Source of the DNA: Liolophura sinensis
Taxonomy: Eukaryota > Mollusca > Polyplacophora > Chitonida > Chitonidae
DNA length: 64,000 bases
Reading direction: 5' to 3'
Assembly: GCF_032854445.1 (NCBI RefSeq)
Contig: NC_088307.1
Span: 23,821,953-23,885,952, forward strand
Shown here: positions 1 to 10,424 of the stretch, piece by piece
Position numbering within the stretch: position 1 is the first letter of the stretch
Layout: each line of letters begins with the position of its first letter
Notes under the pieces: generated by a model
Database searches by the model: none
What the model was told of the DNA's origin: nothing
Seen by the model: only the letters and a program-made list of their open reading frames with translations
Made by a program: the position numbers and the translations under genes

Positions 1-897
1 TTTAGAGGTGGAGGGGAAACGGCACACGATAACGATTTTGTTTTCCTGGAGTAAGATAATGATCAAAAAGCCACATTGATCTCTCACGACTGTAAGGAAA
101 ATCTTGCTGCTGCATGCGGTGATAAAACGGGAGTACTAAAGGAAAACGAGCAGGACTTTACAGTGTCAAGATGGCCTGATGTCTCTTCCATGTAAAACAC
201 GAACCTGCTGTTAAGTCCTCGTAACGAAATGATGCAGCACTGTGTTCGGCTGTGAATTATTACCCCATGTGCCATTGAACTGCCGGTTCCCAGGGCTCGT
301 AAGAAAAAAACAGAAAAAAAATTATCAGGAGAGTTTGAGGTTTAAGAGCAAAAGGCATTTATTTTGATAGCGTCGTGTGTGATGGAGTTGGCACTTGAGC
401 ACTTTCATGGCTTCCCTCCATCCTTCCTCATTTTTCAGCACTTACCTGTGCAATTATTGTAAGGATTTTCAGTTTGATTCAGCTTAATACCAGCAGTGTC
501 ATTCGGTGTAAATTAAACAGGTAATTACCCTATATCCTCTACAAATTCAACTCATAAAGAGGAACTTTGGACACCATTTGAAGAAAAAAAATGCCCAAGA
601 TTTTGACTGAAATGTATTGTTGAGGCCTGGGCACATATAAACTTTACAGAAATGATGAGTTTTCAGAAAAAGGAGGTTTTGTAATTCACCTAAAGTTAGC
701 ATTTTTCAAGTGACACATTTGGCTCGATTCCCATCCATCCATCCACCTTAATCTAGGGCAATTAAATTAAAAGTTTTATATGAAGTTTAATTAATTTCTT
801 ATGGGAAAACTTTAAGTGATGACATGAAAAGTATCATTCCAAGGCCTTTGTGTGACTCTGAATGTGCATTTTTACCTGCCAAACTTTAGGTGAAGTA

Positions 898-1180
898 GGG
901 GCCCCCGTTGCCCAGTGGGTTAGTGCGCTAGCGCAGCGTAATGACCCAGGAGCCTCTCACCAATGCAGACGCTGTGAGTTCAAGTCCAGCTCAGGCTGGC
1001 TTCCTCTCCAGCCATATGTGGGAAGGTCTGCCAGCAACCTGCGGATGGTCGTAGGTTTTCACCAGGCTCTACCCGGTTTCCTCCCACCATAATGTTGGCC
1101 GTCGTCGTATAAGTGAAATATTCTTGAGTACGTCGTAAAACACCAATCAAGTAAATAAATAAATGAATAAATAAATAAGT
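898..1180 (+). mobile_element. tRNA-derived SINE (family A), copy 1
   Basis: Near full length. The tRNA-like head has an A-box region (ccagtgggttagtgcg) and a B-box-like gagttcaagtccagc. The body contains ccagcaacctgcggatggtcg and the tail ends gtaaaacaccaatcaag then TAAA repeats. The ortholog in copy 2 is at 15690-15972. Confidence 0.88.
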
Positions 1181-1569
1181 GAAGTACGGTATGAAAAGTA
1201 AGACTGATATTTACTAAATTTTGTTGAAGGGATAACAATGGCAGCTCAATCTTGTTGACGGACATGACTTATGTTTGCTTTATTGGCTGAAGTAATAACA
1301 TTTAACACTCATATTGGTGCGGATTAATTCCATAAGTTTGCTTGGGATCTGGTATAAGTAACAGTGTCTTGTGGATGATGGTCAAAGGACATTTGAGAAC
1401 AGTGTCATCATTGCTATAGTATAGGGTGAGATTTTCACAATGCTTATATTGTGAGTCTGAAAAAGTTACAGTTGAGACATTGGGAGTTAATCCTCTTGAT
1501 CTATAAACAGTAGACTTCTCAGACCATGTGACTATGTATAGGGTCTATACTTGGTCCTTTCAGTGTACA

Positions 1570-1961
1570 TTACATTCAGTGGTAAATGTAGATTACATTC
1601 AGTGGTAAATGTAGATTACATTCAGTGGTAAATGTAGATTACATTCACCGGTAAATATAGATTACATTCAGTGGTAAATGTAGATGACATTCAGTGGTAA
1701 ATGTAGATGACATTCAGTGGTAAATATAGATTACATTCAGTGGTAAATGTAGATGACATTCAGCGGTAAATGTAGATGACATTCAGCGGTAAATGTAGAT
1801 GACATTCAGCGGTAAATGTAGATGACATTCAGCGGTAAATGTAGATGACATTCAGTGGTAAATGTAGATGACATTCAGCGGTAAATGTAGATGACATTCA
1901 GCGGTAAATGTAGATGACATTCAGCGGTAAATGTAGATTACATTCAGTGGTAAATGTAGAT
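1570..1961 (+). repeat. 23-bp minisatellite, about 17 units (copy 1 allele)
   Basis: Unit gacattcagtggtaaatgta plus gat. Variants carry tta for gac, and cagcgg or caccgg for cagtgg. Every unit holds in-frame stops, so it is not coding. It lies in the intron before the TM3 exon. Confidence 0.95.
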
Positions 1962-2104
1962 TTAATTTTAAACCTGAATCAAGAGTTAAGTAACATGGGT
2001 CAAATGCATAACAGTTTTATGACTGGTCATAATACTCCTAGAACAGTATTTCTTCAGTTGTCAGTATGCAATATTATATAAACCATATTATATAATGTTA
2101 CATT

Positions 2105-2180
2105 ATCAATGTTAAAATATATTGTTGTATATTATCACACTGTCTTTGCTGCTCTGGGTTTACTCTTCATACATGTGTAT
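2105..2180 (+). repeat. Dispersed repeat D, copy 1 segment
   Basis: attatcacactgtctttgct then gctctgggtttactcttcat, matching the repeat D core. The ortholog in copy 2 is at 18242-18305. Confidence 0.65.
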
Positions 2181-2248
2181 GTACTTAACCTTAAATGGCC
2201 TTATTGGAGCAGGGATGCACCACCCATTCTACACTGCATGGTTGTAAG

Positions 2249-2384
2249 TGGGAAGGTCTGCCAGCAACCTGCAAATGGTCGTGGGTTTCCCGAGCCCGGT
2301 TTCCTCCCACCATAATTCTCGTCGTCGTATAAGTGTAATACTCTTGAGTAATGTGTAAAACACCAGTTAAATAAATAAATAAAT
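2249..2384 (+). mobile_element. 5'-truncated SINE A, copy 1
   Basis: Body and tail only (gggaaggtctgccagcaacc to TAAA repeats). Its 5' target-site duplicate is missing here but present in copy 2. Confidence 0.85.
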
Positions 2385-2516
2385 CTTTGGTATTCTTCGA
2401 CCTCGCCATGAAATTGTGTAGAAATAGATTTGGTGTTGCCCAGTCAGCCCCAATGTAACAGATTTAACACTTGTTTGAACTGTTTTCATAAAAACAAATT
2501 GTTTTCTTTTTTCCAG

Positions 2517-2624
2517 GCCCGTGCTTGGTTACTGTCGTTTGGTTTCACATTTGGCTATGGTTCCATGTTCTCTAAAGTCTGGACAGTCCATAGGGTAACA
2601 ACGCTAAGGAAGAAAAATAGAAGG
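2517..2624 (+). CDS. GABBR1: GABBR1 copy 1, TM3/ICL2 exon
   Basis: 108 nt, 36 codons, phase 0 to 0. The acceptor is tttttccag and the donor gtaagg. It encodes [20 protein letters not shown] and a basic intracellular loop 2 ending KKNRR. It differs from copy 2 (18676-18783) by one synonymous change. Confidence 0.9.
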
Positions 2625-3197
2625 GTAAGGGGTATAGGGTGTTTGCACAGCGTAACGGCCTAACGGCTCAACCCTTTACCGATCTGTTTCGTTTGCCTCG
2701 CGATGCTCACCTTAACGTCGTCCGTCACTCACAGCTAGTCTATTGTATTAACCGACAAGTGCCAGGTGTAAACGCTGTTCTGTGCCACTCGTCACGTGAC
2801 CTGGAAAAGAAATGCAAACAGGGGCTGTACTACACATAATTGCTTTATGCATAAACACTATTTTCAGGGTATAAATACTCATGAAAAAGGCCCTAAAAAA
2901 ATGAATTATCGCCATATCAAAATATTTTGGGGGTAATCCTGATTGGAGATTTAAAATCACATTAATCGTGCATTGGGTGTCACGTGCCTTTCACTGATAT
3001 AGTATTCACATTATTAAACCTACATGAGAAAATTCATTCACCCCATGTGAGAAAATTATCATTTTATAGTTGCCACAGATCGGTGGTTTACACCAAATTC
3101 TCTCCTGTCCTCCACCCTTATAAATGGCAGCCATACTGTATCATTCAAGTGAAAAGTGCTTGAGCACAGAGTTAAACAGAAAACCATCTATCTATCG

Positions 3198-3287
3198 AGC
3201 ACGCTAGCGCAGCGTAATACCCAGGAGTCTCTCACCAATGCGGTCACTGTGAGTTCTAGTCCAGCTCATGCTGGCTTCCTCAAGAAT
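3198..3287 (+). mobile_element. SINE A head fragment, copy 1
   Basis: Only the tRNA-like head remains (cacgctagcgcagcgtaat, cactgtgagttctagtccag). The copy 2 ortholog is near 19357-19440. Confidence 0.75.
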
Positions 3288-3341
3288 AAATGTCAAGAAT
3301 TCTAACTTTTAATTAATCCTTGTATATTTGTCTTCTCACAG

Positions 3342-3546
3342 AAAGTTCGTGTTTGGGAGTTTTACGTCGTACTTGCTTTTATCTTCGTCCTGGATGTCAT
3401 TGTCTTGACGACATGGCAAGCCGTTGACCCGATGTTCCGTGACCTTGAATATTTTCCATACGAAGATCCTCAAGACACTGACGAGGACATAAAATACCAG
3501 CCCCAACTAGAACATTGTACTTCCAATAACTTAACAGTCTGGTTAG
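3342..3546 (+). CDS. GABBR1: GABBR1 copy 1, TM4/ECL2 exon
   Basis: 205 nt, phase 0 to 1. It begins [10 protein letters not shown] (TM4), continues through WQAVDPMF and an acidic extracellular loop 2, and ends at LEHC...NLTVWLG. The LEHC cysteine is the conserved disulfide partner of the cysteine at the top of TM3. NLT is a potential N-glycosylation site. The two differences from copy 2 are synonymous. Confidence 0.9.
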
Positions 3547-3936
3547 GTAAGCAAAACGAGAGATCAATCACTCTTTTAGGGATTTTATGTAGGATGCTAC
3601 ACTGCAAAAGTTTGTAGAACTAGAAGGCACTTCGAAAGACAATCATCCACAGCTAATTGTAAATATCCACACTACAGATGAAGGGATGATGCTCTTCATT
3701 TCTGTCATATTTTTAATGAGGGGAAAATCATTTTAAAAATTCCTTCATCATATACATATTATTACCAAAATTCAGTTGGCTGGAGCCAAGAGCATGGCCA
3801 TGTATTATCCAAGGCAATATATTACATTTTCTGTAACATTGCTGACAGACAGACACACAAGTAATGCCGATAGAATCAAGTAAAGAAATATACATGTAAA
3901 ATAAAAATTTTAATAGGTGTGGCCTAACTTAGTTTG

Positions 3937-3993
3937 TTTTTCAGATATTACATTTGGTTACACAGGAGTTTGACTTACATTGAGCCTGTTTTT
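3937..3993 (+). repeat. Decoy duplicate of the GABBR1 TM5 exon start (copy 1)
   Basis: A 57-bp imperfect tandem duplicate of the next exon's polypyrimidine tract, acceptor AG and first roughly 49 nt. The decoy acceptor (AG at 3943-3944) is exactly 57 nt upstream of the real one. Reading through from the decoy gives DITFGYTGV and then TGA, so it cannot be a functional coding extension. The same structure is in copy 2. Confidence 0.8.
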
Positions 3994-4001
3994 TTTTCCA
4001 G

Positions 4002-4129
4002 GTATTACATTTGGTTACAAAGGAGTTTTACTTATATTAGGTGTGTTTTTAGCCTATGAAACGAGGAGCGTCAAAATTAAACAAATCAACGACTCTCGTT
4101 TTGTGGGTATGAGTATATACAATGTGGTG
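4002..4129 (+). CDS. GABBR1: GABBR1 copy 1, TM5/ICL3 exon
   Basis: 128 nt, phase 1 to 0, encoding [20 protein letters not shown], then the intracellular loop 3 [10 protein letters not shown] and the start of TM6 (GMSIYNVV). Identical in both copies. It is preceded by the decoy acceptor at 3944. Confidence 0.9.
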
Positions 4130-4184
4130 GTAAGTACAGCTTATTCATACGATTCTTAATATAGTTTTATATTTAATACATAAT

Positions 4185-4250
4185 CAATTAATTATTAATT
4201 AATAATTGATTAATTATAATTCATTAATCAATTCATTGATGCCATTGTGT
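4185..4250. repeat. AT-rich near-palindrome in a GABBR1 intron
   Basis: The core attattaattaataat is a perfect palindrome flanked by aatca/tgatt arms. It is duplicated near 20348-20400 in copy 2. It could form a hairpin; no function is known. Confidence 0.6.
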
Positions 4251-4961
4251 TATTAATCAGCCAGTTGACATTTATAGGTAGATAATTTATGAAATGATCC
4301 AAGACCAAAGGCACGCAAATTTGTTTATAATTGTCATTTTTATGAAAATCCTTGTCTCATATTCAGTATTTTTTTTTTTTGGGATCATTACAATATTTGT
4401 TAAAAGCATGCTTACACAGGTATAAGCGGTACTAGAATGAGCCGAGTCAGCATTTCAAGAGTCCCGCGAGTTCACACAGATATGGATGAGATGGGGTGGG
4501 GGCTCTTTCAAACTGACAGAGCTAAAATGGGAGATTTTATGGTACTTGCTAGACTGACTACCTATCTCACACAGTCAGGTCTGTCAGCCCAACGGCACCA
4601 AAAAGGAGCTGCCGTAAGAGCATGCCTTTAGCTGTATATGTTTGCGAGAGCCCCCACCCCCTGTCTCGCCTTTACATGCATGAACTTGCGAGATTCCTGA
4701 AATACCAAATCAGCTTATTCCATGAACTAGAAGCATTTGAGTCTCCATGCCCGAAGTTATATTTTTGCACACTACAAAATCAACATAAAACTTAACATCA
4801 TATGAGTGAAATGTGCTTGAATGCAAAATTCAACATACAGGTATCTCTGACTCAGTTCAAGGGGCCTTCAGGTAACAGTAAGTGGTCTACAATGCTCTTG
4901 TAGCCATTGACGCAGTCAGCATCTATTTTTGACCACTTTGTGTGCATATTTGTACGTCACA

Positions 4962-5158
4962 CGTGCAAAAGTTTGTCAGTAACTTGTCAAAGGCCGGTGG
5001 TTTAACTCTGGCATTTCAGATTCCTCCAATTCACACATAACTGCCAGCGTAATGAAAAATTCTTGAGTATGGCATAAAATTGCAGTCCGATAAATGAATA
5101 AATAAATGAATAAATCAATGAATAAATAAACGAATAAATAAATGAATAAATAAATGAA
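4962..5158 (+). mobile_element. Diverged SINE 3' part with an (AATGAATAA)-type tail, copy 1
   Basis: An older SINE type whose body reads tttgtcagtaacttgtcaaa and ends attcttgagtatggcataaa, followed by a long AATAAATG-like microsatellite. The copy 2 ortholog at 21140-21368 has a longer tail. Confidence 0.65.
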
Positions 5159-5200
5159 AAAAGCCAAATTTAATCTGGTGTTATGAATTTGTCATGACAG

Positions 5201-5329
5201 GTCATGTGTGTCATCACAGCCCCGATCACCTTGCTTATCAGCAGTCAGCAGAACGCCACTTTTGTCTTCGTCTCATTGGCTATTATTCTCTGTAGCTTTC
5301 TTTCTATTGGTCTCATTTTTATACCAAAG
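5201..5329 (+). CDS. GABBR1: GABBR1 copy 1, TM6-TM7 exon
   Basis: 129 nt, 43 codons, phase 0 to 0. It encodes [20 protein letters not shown] and a second hydrophobic stretch [19 protein letters not shown] ending in PK, the TM7/cytoplasm boundary. One synonymous difference from copy 2. Confidence 0.9.
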
Positions 5330-5470
5330 GTAAGAACAATGCATCTTTTGCATATGGTAATCAAATAAAGTTTTTGTGCTGTTGTTTTTGTGGACTTGAT
5401 TTCAAGTCATGTACATGATTGTCAGATTTGTAAGCAATCCATGCAGGAAGGCTGTAATATCTGAGGGAGA

Positions 5471-5732
5471 GGGGCTTCTATGGCCTAGAGGGTGGTGTAC
5501 TGTAGTGCAGTGCAGTGCAGTGGGCAAGGAGCCTTTCACCAATGTGATTGCTGTGAGTTCAAGTCTATATTACACTGGCTTCCTCTCCTGTCATACCAGT
5601 GAGGATCTGACAGCAACCTGCAGATGGTTGTGGGTTTTGCCCGTTTTTTTCCCACCATAATGCTGGCTGCCATGGCGTAAGTGAAATATTCTTAAATATG
5701 GCATAAAACACCAATCAGATAAATAAGTACAT
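5471..5732 (+). mobile_element. Diverged full-length SINE A, copy 1
   Basis: Head gaggggcttctatggcctag with a local gtgca expansion, B-box-like gagttcaagtc, and a tail of ataaaacaccaatcagataa. Ortholog at 21672-21933. Confidence 0.8.
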
Positions 5733-5877
5733 ATCTGAGGAAGATGTTCACATCATATGTTGATCATATGGCCAGGATGTGTGATGATTTCCGTAGCAGA
5801 TATCCTTGGATCGGGCTGTACTGTATGAAGAGAGTCTCCAACTGGTTTGCTACAGCATTAAGTAAGGATATTTGCCA

Positions 5878-6005
5878 GGTATCCATTGTGGGATAGTGGT
5901 TTCCTCCCTGTGTATCCCAGTTTCCTCTGCCCGTACATGGATTGATTGTATAAGTGAAGTAGTCTTGAGTGTGGCATAAACACTAATCAGATTAAAAACA
6001 TAAAG
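5878..6005 (+). mobile_element. Old SINE 3' fragment, copy 1
   Basis: Diverged SINE A tail: tttcctcccn-type segment, ataagtgaagtagtcttgag and cataaacactaatcagatta. Ortholog near 22078-22203. Confidence 0.5.
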
Positions 6006-6657
6006 ACAGAAAATCTTGAAAAAATCTTAAAGGGGTCGCCCATATCTCACTTAAGTCAAACCTGTAAGGGCGCACTCTTAAAACTGATGTACTACGAACT
6101 AGACACAACTGCTCTGATGGTTACATGTACCTAATTAATATAAGCCAGGCCTCTCTACAACTGCACCCCGGATGAAGCAGTTGTGACTAGTTTCCGACTA
6201 CAATGTGTAGGTAGATCTAAAAGAATCAATACCTTGTCTCATACTTCTGGCTGTTTAGCCATTGAATCCAGGTCTTGCTGTCATGGTATTCTGGGAAGTG
6301 AACTAAGCTCTTCAATTCATTTCACTTCACTGATTTTCTTCTGAGATGAGGAGTCTTGTAGGCATTAAAGTTTAACCGAAGCATTTGTCAGAGGGATCAT
6401 TAAACAGGCTGGAGTTGTAAGTCACTATATTTTTGATTGATAACATAGTGTTGGTTTTTGATTTTGTCAATGTGCACCATTTTACTTTAATATGCAATTT
6501 CTCATTTATGCAGCATGACAAATATAAAAATGTATGCTCTTTAAACTTTATGTGGGATAGTCTATACACAGGGTCTAGGGTGTCTTTTTTTTTAAGACAT
6601 ACATGTTGCAGGGGAAACTTGAATCATTGAAACACACTTTACCGTTATTGTTTACAG

Positions 6658-6798
6658 GTGATACAGCTGGTGAGGAATCCACACAAAGAGGGAATAGAAA
6701 TCAAGGCTATGTCCGACTCTATGGCCAGTCGAGAGGAAGAGGAGAGACACCAGCGCCTCCTGGTGGAGAATGAGGAACTAAAACAACACATAGCAGAG
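6658..6798 (+). CDS. GABBR1: GABBR1 copy 1, proximal tail/coiled-coil exon
   Basis: 141 nt, 47 codons, phase 0 to 0. It encodes [12 protein letters not shown] followed by a charged heptad-rich segment ([19 protein letters not shown]). This corresponds to the start of the coiled coil that pairs subunits 1 and 2 in the cytoplasm. Confidence 0.9.
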
Positions 6799-7356
6799 GT
6801 ATGACATATTATAACTGTATTTATGTACAGACAGCAAGTCTTTGCAAGTTATCATAATTGGTGGCTTTCTATCTGGTTTGTACTCTCAGGTTTAACATCA
6901 CATTTTATGCCAGGGATTGAAATTAAGGTAGTGTGGGAAGAGGGTTTTAAAATCTGTCATTCGTTTGTGTAGAAAGAATTTTGCTGCATTTTTTTTTTGT
7001 ATGTTGAGATGGCTTACATAAGTATTTTTTCTTTTCATTTTTCATTCCTGTAATATCTTGGGAGTAGATAATAACATGACTTATTATTTACATATGTTGT
7101 CCATCTGAAAAGTACATTAGCTGAAAAAAAAATGCAGTAATCATGAATTTTAAAACGGAATTCTGAGACTGGTGTAGTAAAGTTTTTTTCCATCAAATTC
7201 TTGATAACATGGCTGGGTTTACTGAGGGTGATGGCTCAGTATTTTCTGAGGGAGATCAATTACACCGTAGCTACAAAACCAACCTTTAGTCGGAGAAAAA
7301 CTGGCTATTAAGGTTATGAACTCGCACTTGTGCACAGAACTAGGTTCACTGTGTGT

Positions 7357-8097
7357 AGGTTGTCCAGTTTTGTCTCACTGTACATTCACTGTGCCATTTT
7401 GTCCAACTCTAAGCTATGCTGTTTTATTCCAGTGTTTGCTCCACTGTTTTGTCCCACAGTAAGATGTGCCATGTTTTTCCCACAGCAAGATGTGTTATAA
7501 TTTGTCCTACTGAAGTTTATGCTCTTTTGTCCCACTGTAGGTTGTGCCATTTTGTCCCACTGTAAATTGTGCCATTTTTTCCAGTTGTCAGTTCTGGCCT
7601 CTTGACCCACTCTCAGTTGTGCCATTTTGTCCCACTGTCAGTTCTGGCTTTTGGCCTATCATCAGTTGTGCCATATTTTGTCCCACTGTCAGTTCTGGCC
7701 TTTTGGCCCACTCTCAGCTGTGCCATTTTGTCCCACTGTCAGTTCTGGCCTTTTGGCCTATCATCAGTTGTGCCATATTTTGTCCCATTGTCAGTTTTGG
7801 CCTTTTGGCTCACTGCCAGTTTGCCATTTGTCCCACTGTCAGTTCTGCCTTTTGGCCCACTCTCAGCTGTGCCATTTTGTCCCACTGTCAGTTCTGGCCT
7901 TTTGGCCTATCATCAGTTGTGCCCTATTTTGTCCCATTGTCAGTTTTGGCCTTTTGACCCACTGCCAGTTTTGCCATTTGTCCCACTGTCAGTTCTGGCC
8001 TTTTGTGCCATATTTTGTTCCACTGTAAGTGGTCCTGTTTTGTCCCAGTGTATCTTGTACCATGTTGTCCCACTGTAGGTTGTGAAGTTTTGTCCGA
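7357..8097 (+). repeat. About 26/52-bp minisatellite before the last GABBR1 exon (copy 1)
   Basis: Units of the type ttttgtcccactgtcagttc followed by tggccttttggcc and tatcatcagttgtgccat. The early part uses shorter, more diverged units. It ends about 43 bp before the acceptor at 8140. Long open frames in it are a by-product of the repeat. Confidence 0.9.
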
Positions 8098-8140
8098 CAT
8101 ATGTAGAGCAATTACTAACACTTTGTACTTTTCTTTGCAG

Positions 8141-8429
8141 AGAGAGGGACAAAATCCGTGAGCTAAATCGGCGAGTGTTGAACAAATCCCAGCCAAAGTG
8201 CGTCACAATACAGACAGAAGAGAGTTCTGACATCCTGGCAGATCACAACCCACACCCAGCCAAGACAAATGCCTGTGTTGTGTCTTTTACAAACTTATCT
8301 CCCTTGACGATAGGCGGTGGCTCGCCTGATGATTTAGGCGTATCGATCGACGCCGATTCGGGCCTTGCCAGCAGTTCAATGGCAAAGAGCTCCAAAATTC
8401 TGCTTCAGGATTCGGAGCCTTACTGCTGA
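8141..8429 (+). pseudogene. GABBR1: GABBR1 copy 1, last exon, frameshifted
   Basis: Homologous to 24153-24440 but 289 nt long. An extra G near 8147 makes the spliced frame read REGQNP then stop, cutting off about 90 residues. Further along, one A is missing (around 8394) and one G added (around 8409); these compensate each other and restore the same SEPYC end. All three indels sit in short homopolymers, which points to sequencing error. Confidence 0.8.
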
Positions 8430-8944
8430 CTAGAGGCTGGGAATGTAGGACGGCTTCGGAAGGGTTGTGCGACATACAAGAATGAGACAATGGACGGTCT
8501 TTGTCTGACCCCAGGTATCCGCACGCTCCACGAAACAGATCTCTGATGACACGGCGTTTATGATGAGCGCTCGCACAGCAGCAAGGTCTTACATTCCCAC
8601 TCATATATAGGAGCTCAACAGTTGGGCAGAATAGCTCTTCAGGAATGAAGGTGGCAAAGGTTGATAGTACAAAATGTAACATTACCATGGCTTTATTGGA
8701 AAAAAAAATGTTTTGCTTAATATTCTGCAGATTCTTGATGAAAATTTTCTTGGTTTGTTGGTGGACCAAGAGATGTCTCGTGAAATCTTGAATGATGTAA
8801 AATAACCAAGGGATAAAACTTCATTACAAGATCAATGAGTTGCAAACATGGATATTATTCAGTCTCAGAAAAGGGTTTTCACATAATTTGATATAAATAT
8901 TAGCATTCTTTCTTGTCAGTATTTTTTCACCAATTAAGCCTATG

Positions 8945-9144
8945 NNNNNNNNNNNNNNNNNNNNNNNNNNNNNNNNNNNNNNNNNNNNNNNNNNNNNNNN
9001 NNNNNNNNNNNNNNNNNNNNNNNNNNNNNNNNNNNNNNNNNNNNNNNNNNNNNNNNNNNNNNNNNNNNNNNNNNNNNNNNNNNNNNNNNNNNNNNNNNNN
9101 NNNNNNNNNNNNNNNNNNNNNNNNNNNNNNNNNNNNNNNNNNNN
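8945..9144. other. Assembly gap (200 N)
   Basis: Exactly 200 N. It follows the last base of duplicated segment 1 and precedes sequence found nowhere else in the window, so it is a contig or scaffold join. Confidence 0.99.
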
Positions 9145-9427
9145 TCACATACCCAGAAGCTCCAGAAAGTGTCATTTTGTTGCCTTCCAAAAAAATTTCT
9201 TTATGCACACTGTCACCTTTAAAGTTTGTGGTTAGAACTTTCCAATTTTTTTCTACATATGACCCTGAAGGCAAATGTGATGATAACAGTAAGCTGTAAG
9301 GAATTTGCAAGTGTTTGTAGTGCATAAATGGTTCATACACACTGTTTCCAGTGCATTTAATGTCACTTTATATGTTGATCTGGCCTTGTACCTCAACCCA
9401 TTCCCTCTCATTGTTCATTAATTCATT

Positions 9428-9615
9428 TCGTTATTTCATTGGTGTTTTACGCTGAACTGAAGTATATTTCACTTATAAAGATGGCAGCCAGCATTATGGT
9501 GGAAGGAAACCGGGCACAGCCCGGGGAAACCCTCGACCATCCACAGGTTGCAGGCAGGACCTTCCCACTATGGCGGGAGAGGAAGCCAGCATGAGCTGAA
9601 CTTGACCTCACATCA
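9428..9615 (-). mobile_element. SINE A, minus orientation, partial
   Basis: Reads tttcattggtgttttacgct, ggaaaccgggcacagcccgg and gaggaagccagcatgagctg on the plus strand, the reverse complement of the SINE A tail and body. Confidence 0.85.
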
Positions 9616-9727
9616 CTGTTCATTAAAGGCCTTGGTGTCAATATAAACAGTTGATGCTCAGTGTGTGTTTGTTTGCAGTCTAATCTTCATTAAAGGCCAC
9701 TTGTTCTGCACCTTTGTTCCGTGCTTT

Positions 9728-9897
9728 TCTGTACATCAGACGTGAGAATGTTCGTCAGTAACTTGCCAGAGGTCAATGATTTATGCTGGGTATTGCAGTT
9801 TCCTCCACAAAACAACTGAACACCATCATACAGGTGAATAGTCCCTGAGTATGGTGTTAAACAACCATCAAGGAAATGAGCGTAAATAAATAAATAA
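9728..9897 (+). mobile_element. Old SINE 3' fragment
   Basis: Matches the older type at 4962-5158 (cgtcagtaacttgccagagg, ctgagtatggtgttaaacaa) with a TAAA tail. Confidence 0.55.
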
Positions 9898-9979
9898 TGT
9901 GAATTATCTGATTACAGGTGTCATCTGGCTGATACATGGTACTATGATGATCTGAAACTCTTATGTATTTTCCTGCCTC

Positions 9980-10172
9980 ACTGAAGCATGTGTCAAAGAC
10001 ACCAGGCCACACTTGACTCAACACTAATTGATTACAATACTTGTTGGTGCCTCACTGAAGCATATTGCAAAGACACCAGACGTGAACACCACACTAATTG
10101 GTCACAATATGTTGCTTCCTCACTGAAGCATATGTCACGGACTACAGATGTGACACCACATTAATTGGCCTT
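9980..10172 (+). repeat. Three-unit tandem repeat, about 70-80 bp
   Basis: Three diverged units, each with cctcactgaagcat, then aagacaccag-like and acactaattg-like segments. Located about 120 bp before the TM2 exon. Confidence 0.75.
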
Positions 10173-10290
10173 TTTTAACAAGTAGAACACAAATGCATGT
10201 GCAGAAAAATATCAGATTTACAGGGTGGCCTCAAGTTTGCACATTTATTTACCCGAGTGTCTTACCAGGTTGCTGTTGTTGTTGTTGCAG

Positions 10291-10424
10291 ATTGATAACG
10301 ATGTCACAGCCAAATGTGAACAATATAATGGTGTGTGGCTGCATCCTGTGTCTTGTGTGTATCTACTTACTGGGGCTGGACGGACAGTTTGTGTCAGTGC
10401 AAAGCTTATCCCAGACTCTGTATG
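10291..10424 (+). CDS. GABBR1: GABBR1 copy 2, TM2/ECL1 exon with a 1-base frameshift
   Basis: The acceptor is tgttgcag and the donor is tatg|gtgagt. After one phase base the frame reads [13 protein letters not shown] (intracellular loop 1) and [14 protein letters not shown] (TM2), then QFVSVQS. From the TT at 10406-10407 the expected ECL1 motif YPRLCM, carrying the conserved TM3-top cysteine, continues in a neighbouring frame and ends at the donor in the phase needed to join ARAWLL at 18676. One extra base near 10406 therefore breaks the frame. Without it, a longer read-through to a GTAAGC at 10472 is open but lacks the cysteine and is less likely. Confidence 0.75.

Larger units (their letters stand above)
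2517..8429 (+). pseudogene. GABBR1: GABA-B receptor subunit 1, 3' exons, copy 1 (frameshifted; probable alternate haplotype)
   Basis: Six exons (2517-2624, 3342-3546, 4002-4129, 5201-5329, 6658-6798, 8141-8429) encode TM3 to the C-terminus of a class C GPCR. All junctions are GT/AG and phases agree up to the last exon. Family signatures include [10 protein letters not shown] (TM3/ICL2), WQAVDP, LEHC (ECL2 cysteine), [27 protein letters not shown] and [13 protein letters not shown], which fit subunit 1 rather than subunit 2. Subunit 1 is the GABA-binding partner of the obligate heterodimer that signals through Gi/o at the plasma membrane. The ligand-binding domain exons are not in the window. 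The last exon has an extra G that causes an early stop. The unit runs into an N gap and matches copy 2 in introns as well, so I read it as an unmerged haplotype with sequencing errors rather than a true pseudogene. Confidence 0.75.
1..8944 (+). repeat. Large duplicated segment, copy 1
   Basis: Homologous along its whole length, introns included, to 14240-24955. It starts at or before the window edge and stops exactly at the N gap. Coding differences are nearly all synonymous. Most length differences come from the 23-bp VNTR, the 554-bp indel at 14897-15450 and microsatellites. Confidence 0.9.

Noticed and set aside
898-1000. Possible functional tRNA genes in the SINE heads
   Set aside because: A- and B-box-like motifs are present, but the sequence continues into the SINE body and TAAA tail and does not fold as a complete cloverleaf with acceptor ends.
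1570-1961. CRISPR-like regular repeats
   Set aside because: The 23-bp units are contiguous with no unique spacers, and the genome is eukaryotic.
7544-8078. Overlapping open frames of 133-169 codons (and 164-263 at 23546-24440)
   Set aside because: Translations of the 26/52-bp array. The longest one only joins the true last GABBR1 exon by running through the acceptor.
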